Origin: Oscillospiraceae bacterium
GTDB lineage: Bacteria; Bacillota; Clostridia; Oscillospirales; Acutalibacteraceae
Direction of reading: 5' to 3'
Length of the DNA stretch: 36,126 nucleotides
NCBI GenBank assembly: GCA_015066465.1
Contig: SVOI01000023.1
Coordinates: forward strand, 1-36,126
Each line of letters begins with the position of its first letter. The stretch's first letter is position 1. The notes beneath the pieces are model-generated. The model saw only the letters and a program-made list of their open reading frames with translations, did not search any database and was not told the DNA's origin. The position numbers and the translations under genes are program-made. Shown here in pieces: positions 23,660 through 32,735 of the stretch.

Positions 23660-26600
23660 TTGAAATCTAATTCAGTTATTTTCTTTACAGAGAATGTAGA
23701 AGCTAATTCAGATTTAATTAAGTTGTATGAGGGTATTGCTACCGTTTCTGTTTGTGGCTATAACTCACAAACCTGGGAAGACGTTGATTTATATGCAAAA
23801 AATATTGTTGCATTTGTTTTTGATGGTTTAAAAGAAAATAAAAGTTTTCCTTGGATTGTTACAAAACTTTCAGAAGAAGGCACTTTTAATGAAGTACCGG
23901 TTATTTTTACTTCAGATGAATCAATGTATGCTTTTGAAAATATGGGCTATCGTGCCTGTGCTATGGATTTAATTTCTTATCCAATACGTCAGGATGTTTT
24001 TGTAAGACGTTTTGAAAATCTTGTTGAGATTTATCATTTGAAAAAGCAAATGAATAAAATGTCAAGTATTCAGACAAAGCGTATTTTAAATCAGGCAAAT
24101 ATGCTCAAAGAACAAACAAATAAAATGAATACTATGAACTTTGAGCTTGTTGAGCTTCTTGTTGCGGCTATCGAAAGTCGTGATATGGAGTCTGGTCAGC
24201 ATATCAAAAGAATTAAGTATTTTACAAAGGCTCTCACAGACGTCGTTGTTAAAGAATGTCCTGAATATAACATTTCTGCAATTCAGGCTGAATATATTTT
24301 CCTTGCTTCTTCAGTTCACGATATTGGTAAAATTGCAATACCAGATGCAATTATGTTAAAACCAGGTCGTCTTACTAAAGAAGAATTTGAAATTATGAAG
24401 ACTCACACCACTCATGGTGCGAAGCTTCTTGATATGATGGAAGAAATCACTGACTCACAATATTCAAAATATTGTCGTGATATCTGTCTTTATCACCACG
24501 AAAGATGGGATGGTAAAGGTTACCCTAAAGGCTTAAAGGGTGACGATATTCCGATTTCAGCACAGATCGTTTCTGTTGCAGACTGCTACGATGCTCTTAC
24601 AAGTGACAGACCATATAAAAACGCTCTTTCTCACGATGAAGCTGTTGAGCTTATTATGACTGGTGCTTGTGGTACTTTTTCTGAACAGTTACTTAATTGT
24701 TTCAGAATTGCTTTACCAGAATTTGAGCGTATTGAAAGAAACTTCAAGGCTGCAAGTAATGAGGAATGTGGTTCTTGCGAGGCGACTAAAAATCAATATA
24801 CAACTGAATATCAGCTTTATGCTGAGCATCACATTGATAATGAAGATTCTGATGCAGAACGTGCATTAAAAGTTTCAATTTGTGAAGATAAATTACTTTC
24901 TGCATACAATGTTATCTTTGAAGCAGATATTAATGAAAATGATTTTCAGGTTATTCGTGGTTCGTGGTCACCACTTTTCCCATTCTTACCTAAAAATATT
25001 TATGAAGCGTTCACACAATGTCACAAAATCTGCCATCCTGCAGACTCTGCAAGATTTTTACAGAATGTTTCAATGTCTGCGTTTCAGGAGCTTGTCAAAC
25101 AGGGCATAATGAAAACTCGTGTTGAGTTCAGAGCGGTTAAAAAAGATACTGAATACGTTATTTTGGGTATTCTTGCTTTTGAAGCAGATGAAAACAAAGA
25201 AATTACAAAGGTTTTCGGTGCATTTGACGCTTATTTTGAGGATGAAATAGAAAATGAAATTCAACGTAGTTTCACTGTTTCAGATGGTCTTACAGGTATT
25301 CCTCTTCAAAAGAAATTGTCAAAAGATGTTGATAATTTCTTAACCCTTATGCCGAATTCACAAAATGCATTGATTTTCATCGATATTGATGAAATGGGTC
25401 TAATCAACAATATGTTTGGTTATGAATATGGTAATGCATTTATAAAAGAAATTGCAAACAAACTCCGTGATTTTCAGGAGAAGCAAGATATTTATATCGG
25501 TAAAGCATCTGCTGATAAATTCCTTGTTTTTGTTAAGAACATTACAAAATTAAGAGAACTTATTGTACTTATTGATAATCTTCATAAGAATTTAAGAAAA
25601 ACTTATCACACACCAACCGAAATGGGTATTTTTACAGTAACGTTAGGTGTTTCAAAATTCCCTCAGGATGGTAAAAACTTCAAAGAACTCTTTAATAATG
25701 CTGAATTTGCTTGTAAAGCCGCAAAGCTTAATAAACGAAGCACTTATGCATTCTTTAATCCATCTATGAAGGATTTCTCTCAGATTTCTTCTGAAATTAA
25801 GGAGCTTGAAACTTCGTTTAATTCTGATGGTTTACAAAAGTTCTTCCCGGTTGTAAGTAAAAAAACAGGCAAATTAATTTGTTATGACTACAATCCATTT
25901 GCTGGTTCTTTAAGTAAAATTGCATTTACCTCAGATTTATATCATGCAATAAATAATTCTGAAAGTAATGTTAAAAACTTCAGTTTGTTAGCAATAAAAA
26001 ATCTTTTACTTACACTTATTGAAAAGCGTGATAATGGTGAAACAATTCCGCCTGTATCTATTTACACACTTTTAGTACCAGATGACGTTCTGACTCTTGT
26101 GCAGAATCTTAATGATTTTATTGCACAGAACGACTGTAAGGGGATTAATTTAACAATTAATGTTCCTCAGGATTTCCTTGAGAATATTGATATAAGGCAC
26201 CTTAATTCATTCTCAACGTTCTTAAACAAAATTGGATTTTCTCTTGGTGTTTATTTGGTTGGTGAAAGATACGTTCACAATTCTTGCTTTACACGTGGTG
26301 TGTTCAGACGAATTGTTATGGCACCAACGTTCCTTGATACAGCATTAACTTCTGCAGAAGCTGCAAGCTATGCCGCTTTAACGCTTAATAATCTTAAATC
26401 GGTATCTGACTACATTTCAATTCCATTGAGTGTTACAGATGCAGATGCAGAGCAGTTCTTCAATTGTGATTCAGTAGATTTCACACACACTTTAGAGCCA
26501 GTTAACGATATTAGCGGTATGCTTGATGACTTTAAGTCACGTGAGGTTTATAACGAAGCAACCGTAAAAGAAAATCCATTTATAACAAGCATAAATCCTG

Positions 26601-26959
26601 CAATGTTCTTACATGACTTTGTTAATTCATCAATTGTTCTTGTTGCTTATGACCCATTAAGTGGTAAGATTCAGATTTCTGAAAACGCCAATGATGTTTT
26701 TGGCTTTGATGTAAAAACAAGCTTTGGTGAGTCTTCTTTGGATTTTGTAAGAAAATTCTTGTATAAGGAAGATTTCGAAAGATTTATGTTAGCAGTTTCT
26801 TCTGCAAAAGAAACTATGAAGCCTACTATTTGCACAGTAAAATGTGTTTCTGGTAAAGATTTAAGTGAATATAAAGAATTCACTATTTCAATTCAGTGTA
26901 TTCTTAACCATTTAGGTCAGCCGACACGTTTCCAGTGCATTCTTATTCCTGTTCAGTGA
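23660..26959 (+). CDS. Large HD-GYP signalling protein with degenerate GGDEF-like and EAL-like modules
   Basis: 1099 residues; start TTG 23660 chosen because AGAGGTGAT ends 5 bases before it. Order: receiver-like N-terminal domain (1-~125), coiled linker, HD-GYP domain (~158-355) with HDIGK (His220-Asp221) and HHERWDGKGYP (His279, His280, Gly287-Tyr-Pro289), so catalytic residues for c-di-GMP hydrolysis are present. A PAS-like stretch (~400-530) precedes a GGDEF-fold domain (~538-695) whose start DGLTGIP is normal but whose signature reads SADKF (617-621) instead of GGDEF. ~712-965 is EAL-like without EAL. A PAS domain ends the chain. No membrane segments. It probably hydrolyses c-di-GMP, with the decayed modules as sensors. 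It is convergent with sigK, overlapping by 17 bases. Confidence 0.85.
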   Translation: MKSNSVIFFTENVEANSDLIKLYEGIATVSVCGYNSQTWEDVDLYAKNIVAFVFDGLKENKSFPWIVTKLSEEGTFNEVPVIFTSDESMYAFENMGYRACAMDLISYPIRQDVFVRRFENLVEIYHLKKQMNKMSSIQTKRILNQANMLKEQTNKMNTMNFELVELLVAAIESRDMESGQHIKRIKYFTKALTDVVVKECPEYNISAIQAEYIFLASSVHDIGKIAIPDAIMLKPGRLTKEEFEIMKTHTTHGAKLLDMMEEITDSQYSKYCRDICLYHHERWDGKGYPKGLKGDDIPISAQIVSVADCYDALTSDRPYKNALSHDEAVELIMTGACGTFSEQLLNCFRIALPEFERIERNFKAASNEECGSCEATKNQYTTEYQLYAEHHIDNEDSDAERALKVSICEDKLLSAYNVIFEADINENDFQVIRGSWSPLFPFLPKNIYEAFTQCHKICHPADSARFLQNVSMSAFQELVKQGIMKTRVEFRAVKKDTEYVILGILAFEADENKEITKVFGAFDAYFEDEIENEIQRSFTVSDGLTGIPLQKKLSKDVDNFLTLMPNSQNALIFIDIDEMGLINNMFGYEYGNAFIKEIANKLRDFQEKQDIYIGKASADKFLVFVKNITKLRELIVLIDNLHKNLRKTYHTPTEMGIFTVTLGVSKFPQDGKNFKELFNNAEFACKAAKLNKRSTYAFFNPSMKDFSQISSEIKELETSFNSDGLQKFFPVVSKKTGKLICYDYNPFAGSLSKIAFTSDLYHAINNSESNVKNFSLLAIKNLLLTLIEKRDNGETIPPVSIYTLLVPDDVLTLVQNLNDFIAQNDCKGINLTINVPQDFLENIDIRHLNSFSTFLNKIGFSLGVYLVGERYVHNSCFTRGVFRRIVMAPTFLDTALTSAEAASYAALTLNNLKSVSDYISIPLSVTDADAEQFFNCDSVDFTHTLEPVNDISGMLDDFKSREVYNEATVKENPFITSINPAMFLHDFVNSSIVLVAYDPLSGKIQISENANDVFGFDVKTSFGESSLDFVRKFLYKEDFERFMLAVSSAKETMKPTICTVKCVSGKDLSEYKEFTISIQCILNHLGQPTRFQCILIPVQ

Positions 26960-27626
26960 ATTCATTACGAATAGTTTCAATTATTCGTTTTTCAATTCTT
27001 GAAACATATGAACGTGATATATTAAGTTCTTTTGCGACTTCTCTTTGTGTTTTAGGAATATTTCCATCAAGACCATATCGCATAATGATTATTCTTCTGT
27101 CACGTTTATTTTCAATGTTGTTAATGATTTCTATTGATTTTCTCAACTTGTTTTTGTAGTCGATATCATCAATTATGGTGTCGTCAACTGCAATTATATC
27201 AATTAATGTCAATGGGTTTCCTTCATTATCAACGTCAATAGGCTCGTTGAATGATATTTCTTGTGAAGTCTTTTTTAAGTTTCTGAAATACATTAAAATT
27301 TCATTTTCAATGCACCTTGAAACGTAGGTTGCAAGCTTTGTGCCTTTTTCTGGCTTAAAACTATTTATTCCTTTTATGAGTCCTATTGTGCCAATAGATA
27401 TTAAATCATCCTGGTCGCTGTATGTAGAGTAATATTTCTTTATGATGTGTGCAACGAGTCTTAGGTTATGTTTAATAAGTTTATCTTTGGCAGCTGTGTC
27501 GCCCTCAGCCATTTTTTCAATAGCTTCTGTCTCTTCTTTTTTTGAGAGCGGTGGTGGAAAAGACTCTGCATTTGTTACGTGGAGAATAAATACAAGCAAA
27601 TTACTGAATAAAGTGAAAATATCCAT
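26943..27626 (-). CDS. sigK: RNA polymerase sporulation sigma factor SigK (pro-form)
   Basis: Late mother-cell sigma factor. 227 residues from ATG 27626-27624 (AAGGGGTG 6 bases upstream; a GTG three codons earlier overlaps that site and is rejected). The hydrophobic start MDIFTLFSNLLVFILH precedes FPPPL, the position where Bacillus pro-SigK is cleaved by SpoIVFB, and aligns with a pro-sequence about five residues shorter. Region 2 follows (IKHNLRLVAHIIKKY, DLISIGTIGLIKGINSF, ATYVSRCIENEILMYFR). Region 4 ends with KTQREVAKELNISRSYVSRIEKR. The frame is unbroken, with no skin-like insertion. Its 3' end overlaps the HD-GYP gene by 17 bases. Confidence 0.95.
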   Translation of the reverse strand: MDIFTLFSNLLVFILHVTNAESFPPPLSKKEETEAIEKMAEGDTAAKDKLIKHNLRLVAHIIKKYYSTYSDQDDLISIGTIGLIKGINSFKPEKGTKLATYVSRCIENEILMYFRNLKKTSQEISFNEPIDVDNEGNPLTLIDIIAVDDTIIDDIDYKNKLRKSIEIINNIENKRDRRIIIMRYGLDGNIPKTQREVAKELNISRSYVSRIEKRIIETIRNEFTEQE

Positions 27627-27700
27627 AAAAAACACCCCTTTTTTAAGTTATATTCACTTTACAACTGTACTTTGCCAGTCCAATAAAAAAGAGTGATTAT

Positions 27701-29056
27701 ATGTCAAAAATTGAACAATTTAAATTGACGATTCGTTTTTCGTCAAACTTTATACTTTGTGCGATTTTGTCGTTTGTATATTACTGGGTTTGGAATAACG
27801 TATATAACCCTGAATTTGAAAACGCTTTCAGAAACCAAGGTAAAATGTTCCTTGTCGCTGTTTATTTTCTTGTTTTACTTGTGACAAGTATTGCTCTTGG
27901 TGCCTCAAAGGTTGATAAATTCAGAAAAAGTGAAATTATCTTTTATCAGATTTTAGCGGCAATTTTTGCTAACTGTATTGCTTATGCACAAATTTGTTTG
28001 CTTGAAGCTGTTCTTGCAAATGTATTTGGTATGCTTTATATTTTGCTTATTCAGGCAGTGGTTATTGTTGCGTGGACTCTTGTTGCGACTGAAATTATAA
28101 GACGTCTTAACCCACCAGAAGAAATGCTCATTATTTATGGTAGTCATCTTGCAACTGAGATTGTTTACAAAATGAGCGAGATGGAAGAGCGTTATAAAAT
28201 TAATGAATCAATAAATGTTGATGCGGGATTTGATGAAATCAAAGATAAAATTGATAAGTTTAAAAGTGTTATTATTTGCGACGTTCCTGCACGTATGCGT
28301 AATGACGTGCTTAAATATTGCTATCAGGAAAATAAGAGTATCTATATTGTTCCTAAAATTTCAGATATCATTGTAAGAAGCTCATCTGAAATTACTTATT
28401 TTGACTCTCCGATTATTCACGCACATTCTCAAGGTCTCACTATTGAGCAAAGAGCAGTAAAGCGTCTTATGGATATTGTGTTGTCGTTACTTGCTTTGAT
28501 TTTGTTCTCACCTTTATTTATTATTATTGCTTTGGCAATTAAGCTTTATGATGGTGGTCCTGTTTTTTATAAACAGAAAAGAGCCACAAAGGATATGCGT
28601 GTTTTTGATATTTTAAAATTCCGCAGTATGATTGTTGATGCTGAAAAAGATGGCCCTAAGCCTGCTACAAATAACGATTCGAGAATTACTCCGGTTGGTA
28701 AGGTTATAAGAGCGTTACGTGTTGACGAATTACCGCAGATTTTAAACATTTTAAAAGGCGATATGTCAATTGTTGGACCAAGACCAGAACGTGTTGAACA
28801 CGTTGAAAAATATTCAAAAGAAATTCCTGAGTTTTCTTGTAGATATAAAGTCAGGGGAGGCTTAACAGGTTACGCTCAGGTTTTTGGTAAATATAATACT
28901 TCTGCCTACAATAAACTTAAAATGGATTTAATGTACATACAGAAGTATTCACTTGCTCTTGATGTTAAATTAATTATAATGACAGTCAAGATACTATTTA
29001 AAAAAGACAGTACGGAAGGATTTAAAGAAAAAAAAGGAAAGAGTGCAGATAAATAA
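27701..29056 (+). CDS. Polyprenyl-phosphate sugar-1-phosphate transferase (exopolysaccharide/teichoic-type initiating enzyme)
   Basis: 451 residues. Four to five transmembrane helices fill the first ~130 residues; a CoA-binding-like Rossmann region follows. The C-terminal ~200 residues are the bacterial sugar transferase domain: a membrane helix after RAVKRLMDIVLSLLAL, then GGPVFYKQKR, FDILKFRSM, DELPQILNILKGDMSIVGPRPE and GLTGYAQV. These enzymes load a sugar-1-phosphate onto undecaprenyl phosphate to begin a surface polysaccharide. GAGTGAT precedes ATG 27701. Stop and next start overlap (TAATG), so it heads an envelope operon with the cytidylyltransferase and PBP. Sugar identity is not visible. 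Confidence 0.9.
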   Translation: MSKIEQFKLTIRFSSNFILCAILSFVYYWVWNNVYNPEFENAFRNQGKMFLVAVYFLVLLVTSIALGASKVDKFRKSEIIFYQILAAIFANCIAYAQICLLEAVLANVFGMLYILLIQAVVIVAWTLVATEIIRRLNPPEEMLIIYGSHLATEIVYKMSEMEERYKINESINVDAGFDEIKDKIDKFKSVIICDVPARMRNDVLKYCYQENKSIYIVPKISDIIVRSSSEITYFDSPIIHAHSQGLTIEQRAVKRLMDIVLSLLALILFSPLFIIIALAIKLYDGGPVFYKQKRATKDMRVFDILKFRSMIVDAEKDGPKPATNNDSRITPVGKVIRALRVDELPQILNILKGDMSIVGPRPERVEHVEKYSKEIPEFSCRYKVRGGLTGYAQVFGKYNTSAYNKLKMDLMYIQKYSLALDVKLIIMTVKILFKKDSTEGFKEKKGKSADK

Positions 29057-29763
29057 TGTTATATTATATGATTATGGCGGGTGGCATCGGTTCAAGAATG
29101 AATTCTCCGGAGTTACCTAAGCAGTATCTTAAAATTGATGATGAACCAATTATAGTAAAAACTATCCGCAATTTTGAAGATTTTGGTTCGTTTACAGCGG
29201 GTGTTGTATGTTGCCCGATAGACTGGATAGAATATACAAAAGCTATGCTTTTAGAATACGGAATTTCTTCTGATTCAATATCCGTTATTTCTGGTGGTAA
29301 AAATCGTAATTGCTCTGTAAAGAATGGTTGCAGATTTTTAAGCGAAAATTATAATATAACTGAAAATGATGTTATATTGACTCACGATGCAGTAAGACCT
29401 TTTATTAATTCAAGAATTATAAAGGAAAACGTTTCTGCAGTTAATGAGTTTGGTGCAGCAAATACAGTTATGCCAGTGTATGATTCAATAATTCGTTCTA
29501 CTGATAGTGAATATCTTAATGAATGTGTAAAGCGTGATGATATTTACAGAGTCCAGACTCCGCAATCGTTCAGATTAAAAGAATTGGAGTTTGTAATTAA
29601 TTCATTGACTGATGAAGAATTGGAGAGTTACACAGACGTTGCTTCAATTTTTCACAATAAAGGTTATAATGTCAGACTTGTTAAGGGTTCTGATAATAAT
29701 ATAAAAATTACAACACCATTTGACTTGGCAGTTGCTCAGGCAATTATTGCCAATAGTAATTAA
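29056..29763 (+). CDS. Cytidylyltransferase of the IspD/TarI family
   Basis: 235 residues. N-terminal CTP-binding AGGIGSR (8-14) with Arg14, and PKQYL with Lys22, are the family's catalytic positions. HDAVRPFI and QTPQSF follow in order, then NIKITTPFDLAVA at the end. IspD transfers CMP to methylerythritol phosphate (isoprenoids); TarI does so to ribitol phosphate (wall teichoic acid). Wording such as AGGIGSRM, PFINSRIIKEN and NTVMPVYDSI leans towards TarI-like proteins, and the neighbour is a surface-sugar transferase, but many Clostridia have only one such gene, which must then be IspD. The stop of the previous gene overlaps this ATG by one base. Confidence 0.8.
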   Translation: MLYYMIMAGGIGSRMNSPELPKQYLKIDDEPIIVKTIRNFEDFGSFTAGVVCCPIDWIEYTKAMLLEYGISSDSISVISGGKNRNCSVKNGCRFLSENYNITENDVILTHDAVRPFINSRIIKENVSAVNEFGAANTVMPVYDSIIRSTDSEYLNECVKRDDIYRVQTPQSFRLKELEFVINSLTDEELESYTDVASIFHNKGYNVRLVKGSDNNIKITTPFDLAVAQAIIANSN

Positions 29764-29789
29764 GCGTAATTCGTAGGAGGCGTTTCTTG

Positions 29790-32255
29790 ATGGCGAACAA
29801 TAAGAAGAAAGGGTCTATGAAAAAACCAGAGTTAAAATTTAATGGTATAAAGCGTAACCCTGACAAAAAGAGGAAACAACGAAAACCAATGAACCCGACT
29901 TTAAAAAAGGTTCTTACGGCTTTTGCGATTCTTTGTTCTATTGGTGTAGTTTGTGCAACTGTTGCTTGTGTTTATGTTTTTGATTATGCACACGATTATG
30001 TTTATGGTCCTAAGGTTATTGACCTTGAGGAATATAAGGCAAATCAACAACAAACAAGTATCATTTATGGTTACGATGAAAATAATGAGCCAGTTGAGCT
30101 TCTCAAACTTCACGGTGCACAAAATCGTGTTTGGGTAAAATATGAAGATATCCCAGACGAAATGATTGAAGCATTCCGTGACCTTGAGGATAAGCGTTTT
30201 AATGAACATAGTGGTGTTGACTGGGTAAGAACTATTTTTGGTGTTATTAAAAGTAAATTTGACCACGGTGGTTCTACAATTACTCAACAGTTAATTAAGA
30301 ATCTTACTGGTGAAAATAACCGTGATATTTCACGTAAATTCTACGAAATTCTCAATGCTTTGAATTTAGAGCGTTTTTATTCTAAAAAAGTAATAATGGA
30401 AGCATATCTTAACACTATTTATCTCGGTAATGGTTGTTATGGTATTAAAACTGCTGCAGAAGAGTATTTTGGTAAAGATGTAGAAGATTTAAACGTTGCA
30501 GAGTGTGCAAGTATTGCGGCAATTACAAAAGCTCCTGCAACTTATGACCCATTTACCAACCTTGATAAACATATCGAAAGACAACAAGACTGCCTTTATC
30601 TTATGTATGAAAATGGTACTTTAACTGAAAAAGAATATAAAAAAGCAGAAAAGTATGAATTAATCTTTACAAACAGCGAGAAATACAAGGGTAGTCAGGT
30701 AACTAAGGACGACGAGGAAGAACCAGAATATACAGAAGATGATATCAAAATCACCGATAAAACAGGTGATTCTGAGTGGGCTTCATATTACGTTGAGTAT
30801 GTAATTGATAAGGTTATTATGGACCTTCAGGAAGAGTATGATTTAACTTATAATGAAGCTTGGAGAAAAGTTTTCTTTGGTGGTCTTCGTATTTATACTG
30901 CTATTGATTTAGATGCACAGGCTGCTGCAGAAGATGTTTATGAAAATAGAAAGACATTCCCTGATGAAAGAGATACCAAGGAAAGTCCAGCAGTTCAGTC
31001 TGCTATAACAGTTATGGATTATAGCGGTAGGGTTGTTGCAATGGTCGGTGGTGCTGGTCCAAAGAAGGATTTCCGTGTGCTTAACAGAGCATGGGATTCA
31101 CCACGTCAACCTGGTTCTTCTATAAAACCACTTTCAGTTTATGCACCTGTTATTGAAAATAATGTTGCAACCTGGTCAACTATGGTTCAAAACTATGGTA
31201 TTAAATTAGGTTCAGGCAGATGGCCTGTTAACTATGGCGGTTCTTATGGTAAGGCTGATTCTTTTGTAACAGTTCAGTATGCTTTACAGGTTTCATATAA
31301 CACTGTTCCTGCACAGCTTGTTAAGAGACTTGGTATTTCACCTTGTTTCGATTTCCTTGTTGATGATTTAAAATTCTCTACACTTGTTACTGATGAAAAT
31401 GACCCTAACTATGATGGTAACTATTCATCAATTTGTGTTGGTGGTGTAAGTGAAGGTCTCACAACACTTGAAATGACTGCAGCTTATGCAATTTTCGGCA
31501 ATAATGGTTATTACTTTGAACCATATTGTTATTATAAGGTTACTAACAATGATGGCACTGAAACCTTGTTGACAGATGGCGATTCTAAAGGCGAACAAGT
31601 TATTTCTGAAAGTACAGCTGGTGTTATGAAGCAACTCTTAAAAACTGTTTCTTCATCAGGTACAGGTGCTGGTTACGGTGTTAATGGTTTTGAAAACTTC
31701 TCAAAAACAGGTACAACATCTGACGATAAGGACCGTTGGTATGTAGGTGGTACACCACACTATGTTGCTGCAGTATGGTATGGTTATGATAAACCAAAAG
31801 AGATTACAAATACTTCTGGTAACCCAGCTGGTAAAATATATCGTGAGGTTATGAGAGCTATTCACGAGGATTTAGAACCAAAATCATTCCCATCATCAAG
31901 TGGTGTTGTAGCAAGAAAGTATTGTAAAATTACTGGTGACTTAGCGGCACCAACCTGTGCACAGACTGCAACTGGTTATTACAGAACTTCTAAAATTCCT
32001 GCTACTTGTGCGAATTGTGCTATGATTCACGCTATTGGTTCTGAAATTCCAGATGAAGCTACAACAGCACAACTTACAACAACTACAGAACCAACAACAT
32101 TGGTTACAACACTTCCTCAAACAACTATTCCGCCAACAGTTCCTGTTGACCCAAGTGCAACTGTTGCACCTTCTGAGACTGTGCCAGTTGAATCGGTACC
32201 ACCTGTATCTGATACAACTCCTGTTCCAGTAGACCCTGCAGTTCCGGTACAATAA
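29790..32255 (+). CDS. Class A penicillin-binding protein (peptidoglycan glycosyltransferase/transpeptidase)
   Basis: 821 residues from ATG 29790 (AGGAGG at 29775-29780; a TTG codon just before also fits). A Lys-rich cytoplasmic head and one transmembrane helix (~43-65) lead to the GT51 domain: EDKRFNEH with catalytic Glu133, then GGSTITQQL and an EAYLNTIYLGNG block. The transpeptidase follows with SSIK (Ser443, Lys446), SYN (502-504) and KTG (639-641), all intact. The tail (~715-821) has four Cys (KYCKITGDLAAPTC, CANC) followed by ~70 residues almost wholly Thr/Pro/Val, probably a wall-spanning extension. It polymerises and cross-links glycan strands outside the membrane. 3 bases into the terminator region begins the nuclease gene leader. 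Confidence 0.93.
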   Translation: MANNKKKGSMKKPELKFNGIKRNPDKKRKQRKPMNPTLKKVLTAFAILCSIGVVCATVACVYVFDYAHDYVYGPKVIDLEEYKANQQQTSIIYGYDENNEPVELLKLHGAQNRVWVKYEDIPDEMIEAFRDLEDKRFNEHSGVDWVRTIFGVIKSKFDHGGSTITQQLIKNLTGENNRDISRKFYEILNALNLERFYSKKVIMEAYLNTIYLGNGCYGIKTAAEEYFGKDVEDLNVAECASIAAITKAPATYDPFTNLDKHIERQQDCLYLMYENGTLTEKEYKKAEKYELIFTNSEKYKGSQVTKDDEEEPEYTEDDIKITDKTGDSEWASYYVEYVIDKVIMDLQEEYDLTYNEAWRKVFFGGLRIYTAIDLDAQAAAEDVYENRKTFPDERDTKESPAVQSAITVMDYSGRVVAMVGGAGPKKDFRVLNRAWDSPRQPGSSIKPLSVYAPVIENNVATWSTMVQNYGIKLGSGRWPVNYGGSYGKADSFVTVQYALQVSYNTVPAQLVKRLGISPCFDFLVDDLKFSTLVTDENDPNYDGNYSSICVGGVSEGLTTLEMTAAYAIFGNNGYYFEPYCYYKVTNNDGTETLLTDGDSKGEQVISESTAGVMKQLLKTVSSSGTGAGYGVNGFENFSKTGTTSDDKDRWYVGGTPHYVAAVWYGYDKPKEITNTSGNPAGKIYREVMRAIHEDLEPKSFPSSSGVVARKYCKITGDLAAPTCAQTATGYYRTSKIPATCANCAMIHAIGSEIPDEATTAQLTTTTEPTTLVTTLPQTTIPPTVPVDPSATVAPSETVPVESVPPVSDTTPVPVDPAVPVQ

Positions 32256-32262
32256 TAATTTT

Positions 32263-32296
32263 AAAGCCGAAAAGTGTAATTCTCTTTTCGGCTTTT
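32263..32296 (+). terminator. Intrinsic terminator after the PBP gene
   Basis: 12-bp perfect stem AAAGCCGAAAAG (32263-32274) with CTTTTCGGCTTT (32284-32295), 9-base loop. The T run is only TTTT and is directly followed by GGAG, the next gene's ribosome binding site, so some read-through is likely. Confidence 0.7.
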
Positions 32297-32307
32297 GGAG
32301 TTAAAAT

Positions 32308-32724
32308 ATGATAATTTTGTCAGTAGATTATGGTGATAAACGAACAGGAATTGCTGTTTGTGATAAATTTGAAATGTTAGCTTCACCTGTATGTGTTATT
32401 ACAGAGTGGAATATTGACACATTAGCAAATAAAATTATTGAAGTTGTAAAAGAAAAACGAGCAGAAGAAATAGTTGTCGGTCTTCCTAAAAATATGGACG
32501 GAAGTGAAGGCTTCAGAGCTGATGCTTGTAAAGAATTAGGCGAGAAGCTTAAAAACTTAACTGAAATTCCAGTGAATTTTTGGGATGAGCGTTTAACAAC
32601 GGTTTCTGCTCATAAAATTCTTAGTGAAAATAATGTTCGTGGTAAAAAGCGAAAAGCAGTTGTTGATGCGGTTGCGGCAGATATTATTTTGCAGGATTAC
32701 ATAGATTTTAGAAAAAACAGATAG
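32308..32724 (+). CDS. yqgF: YqgF/RuvX-family Holliday-junction resolvase-like nuclease
   Basis: 138 residues, normal length, RNase H-like fold. SVDYGDKRTGIAV at the start carries the catalytic Asp7. VGLPKNMDGSEG is the conserved central loop, and WDERLTT the late acidic motif; the C-terminal DAVAADIILQDYI helix closes it. Family members resolve recombination intermediates or process the 5' end of 16S rRNA precursor. GGAG at 32297-32300 sets the start. The next gene begins 11 bases after the stop. It is not physically tied to its usual neighbours (alaS, mltG) here. Confidence 0.92.
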   Translation: MIILSVDYGDKRTGIAVCDKFEMLASPVCVITEWNIDTLANKIIEVVKEKRAEEIVVGLPKNMDGSEGFRADACKELGEKLKNLTEIPVNFWDERLTTVSAHKILSENNVRGKKRKAVVDAVAADIILQDYIDFRKNR

Positions 32725-32735
32725 GGGATTTAACT

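Noticed and set aside
27641-27700. A sigma-E or sigma-K promoter for sigK in the divergent spacer
   Set aside because: I found no convincing paired -35 and -10 match on the minus strand.
31941-32252. Open minus-strand frame of 103 residues, rich in Cys, Trp and Arg, opposite the PBP tail
   Set aside because: It is the reverse reading of the Thr/Pro codon repeats of the PBP C-terminus, with no ribosome binding site and a biased composition.
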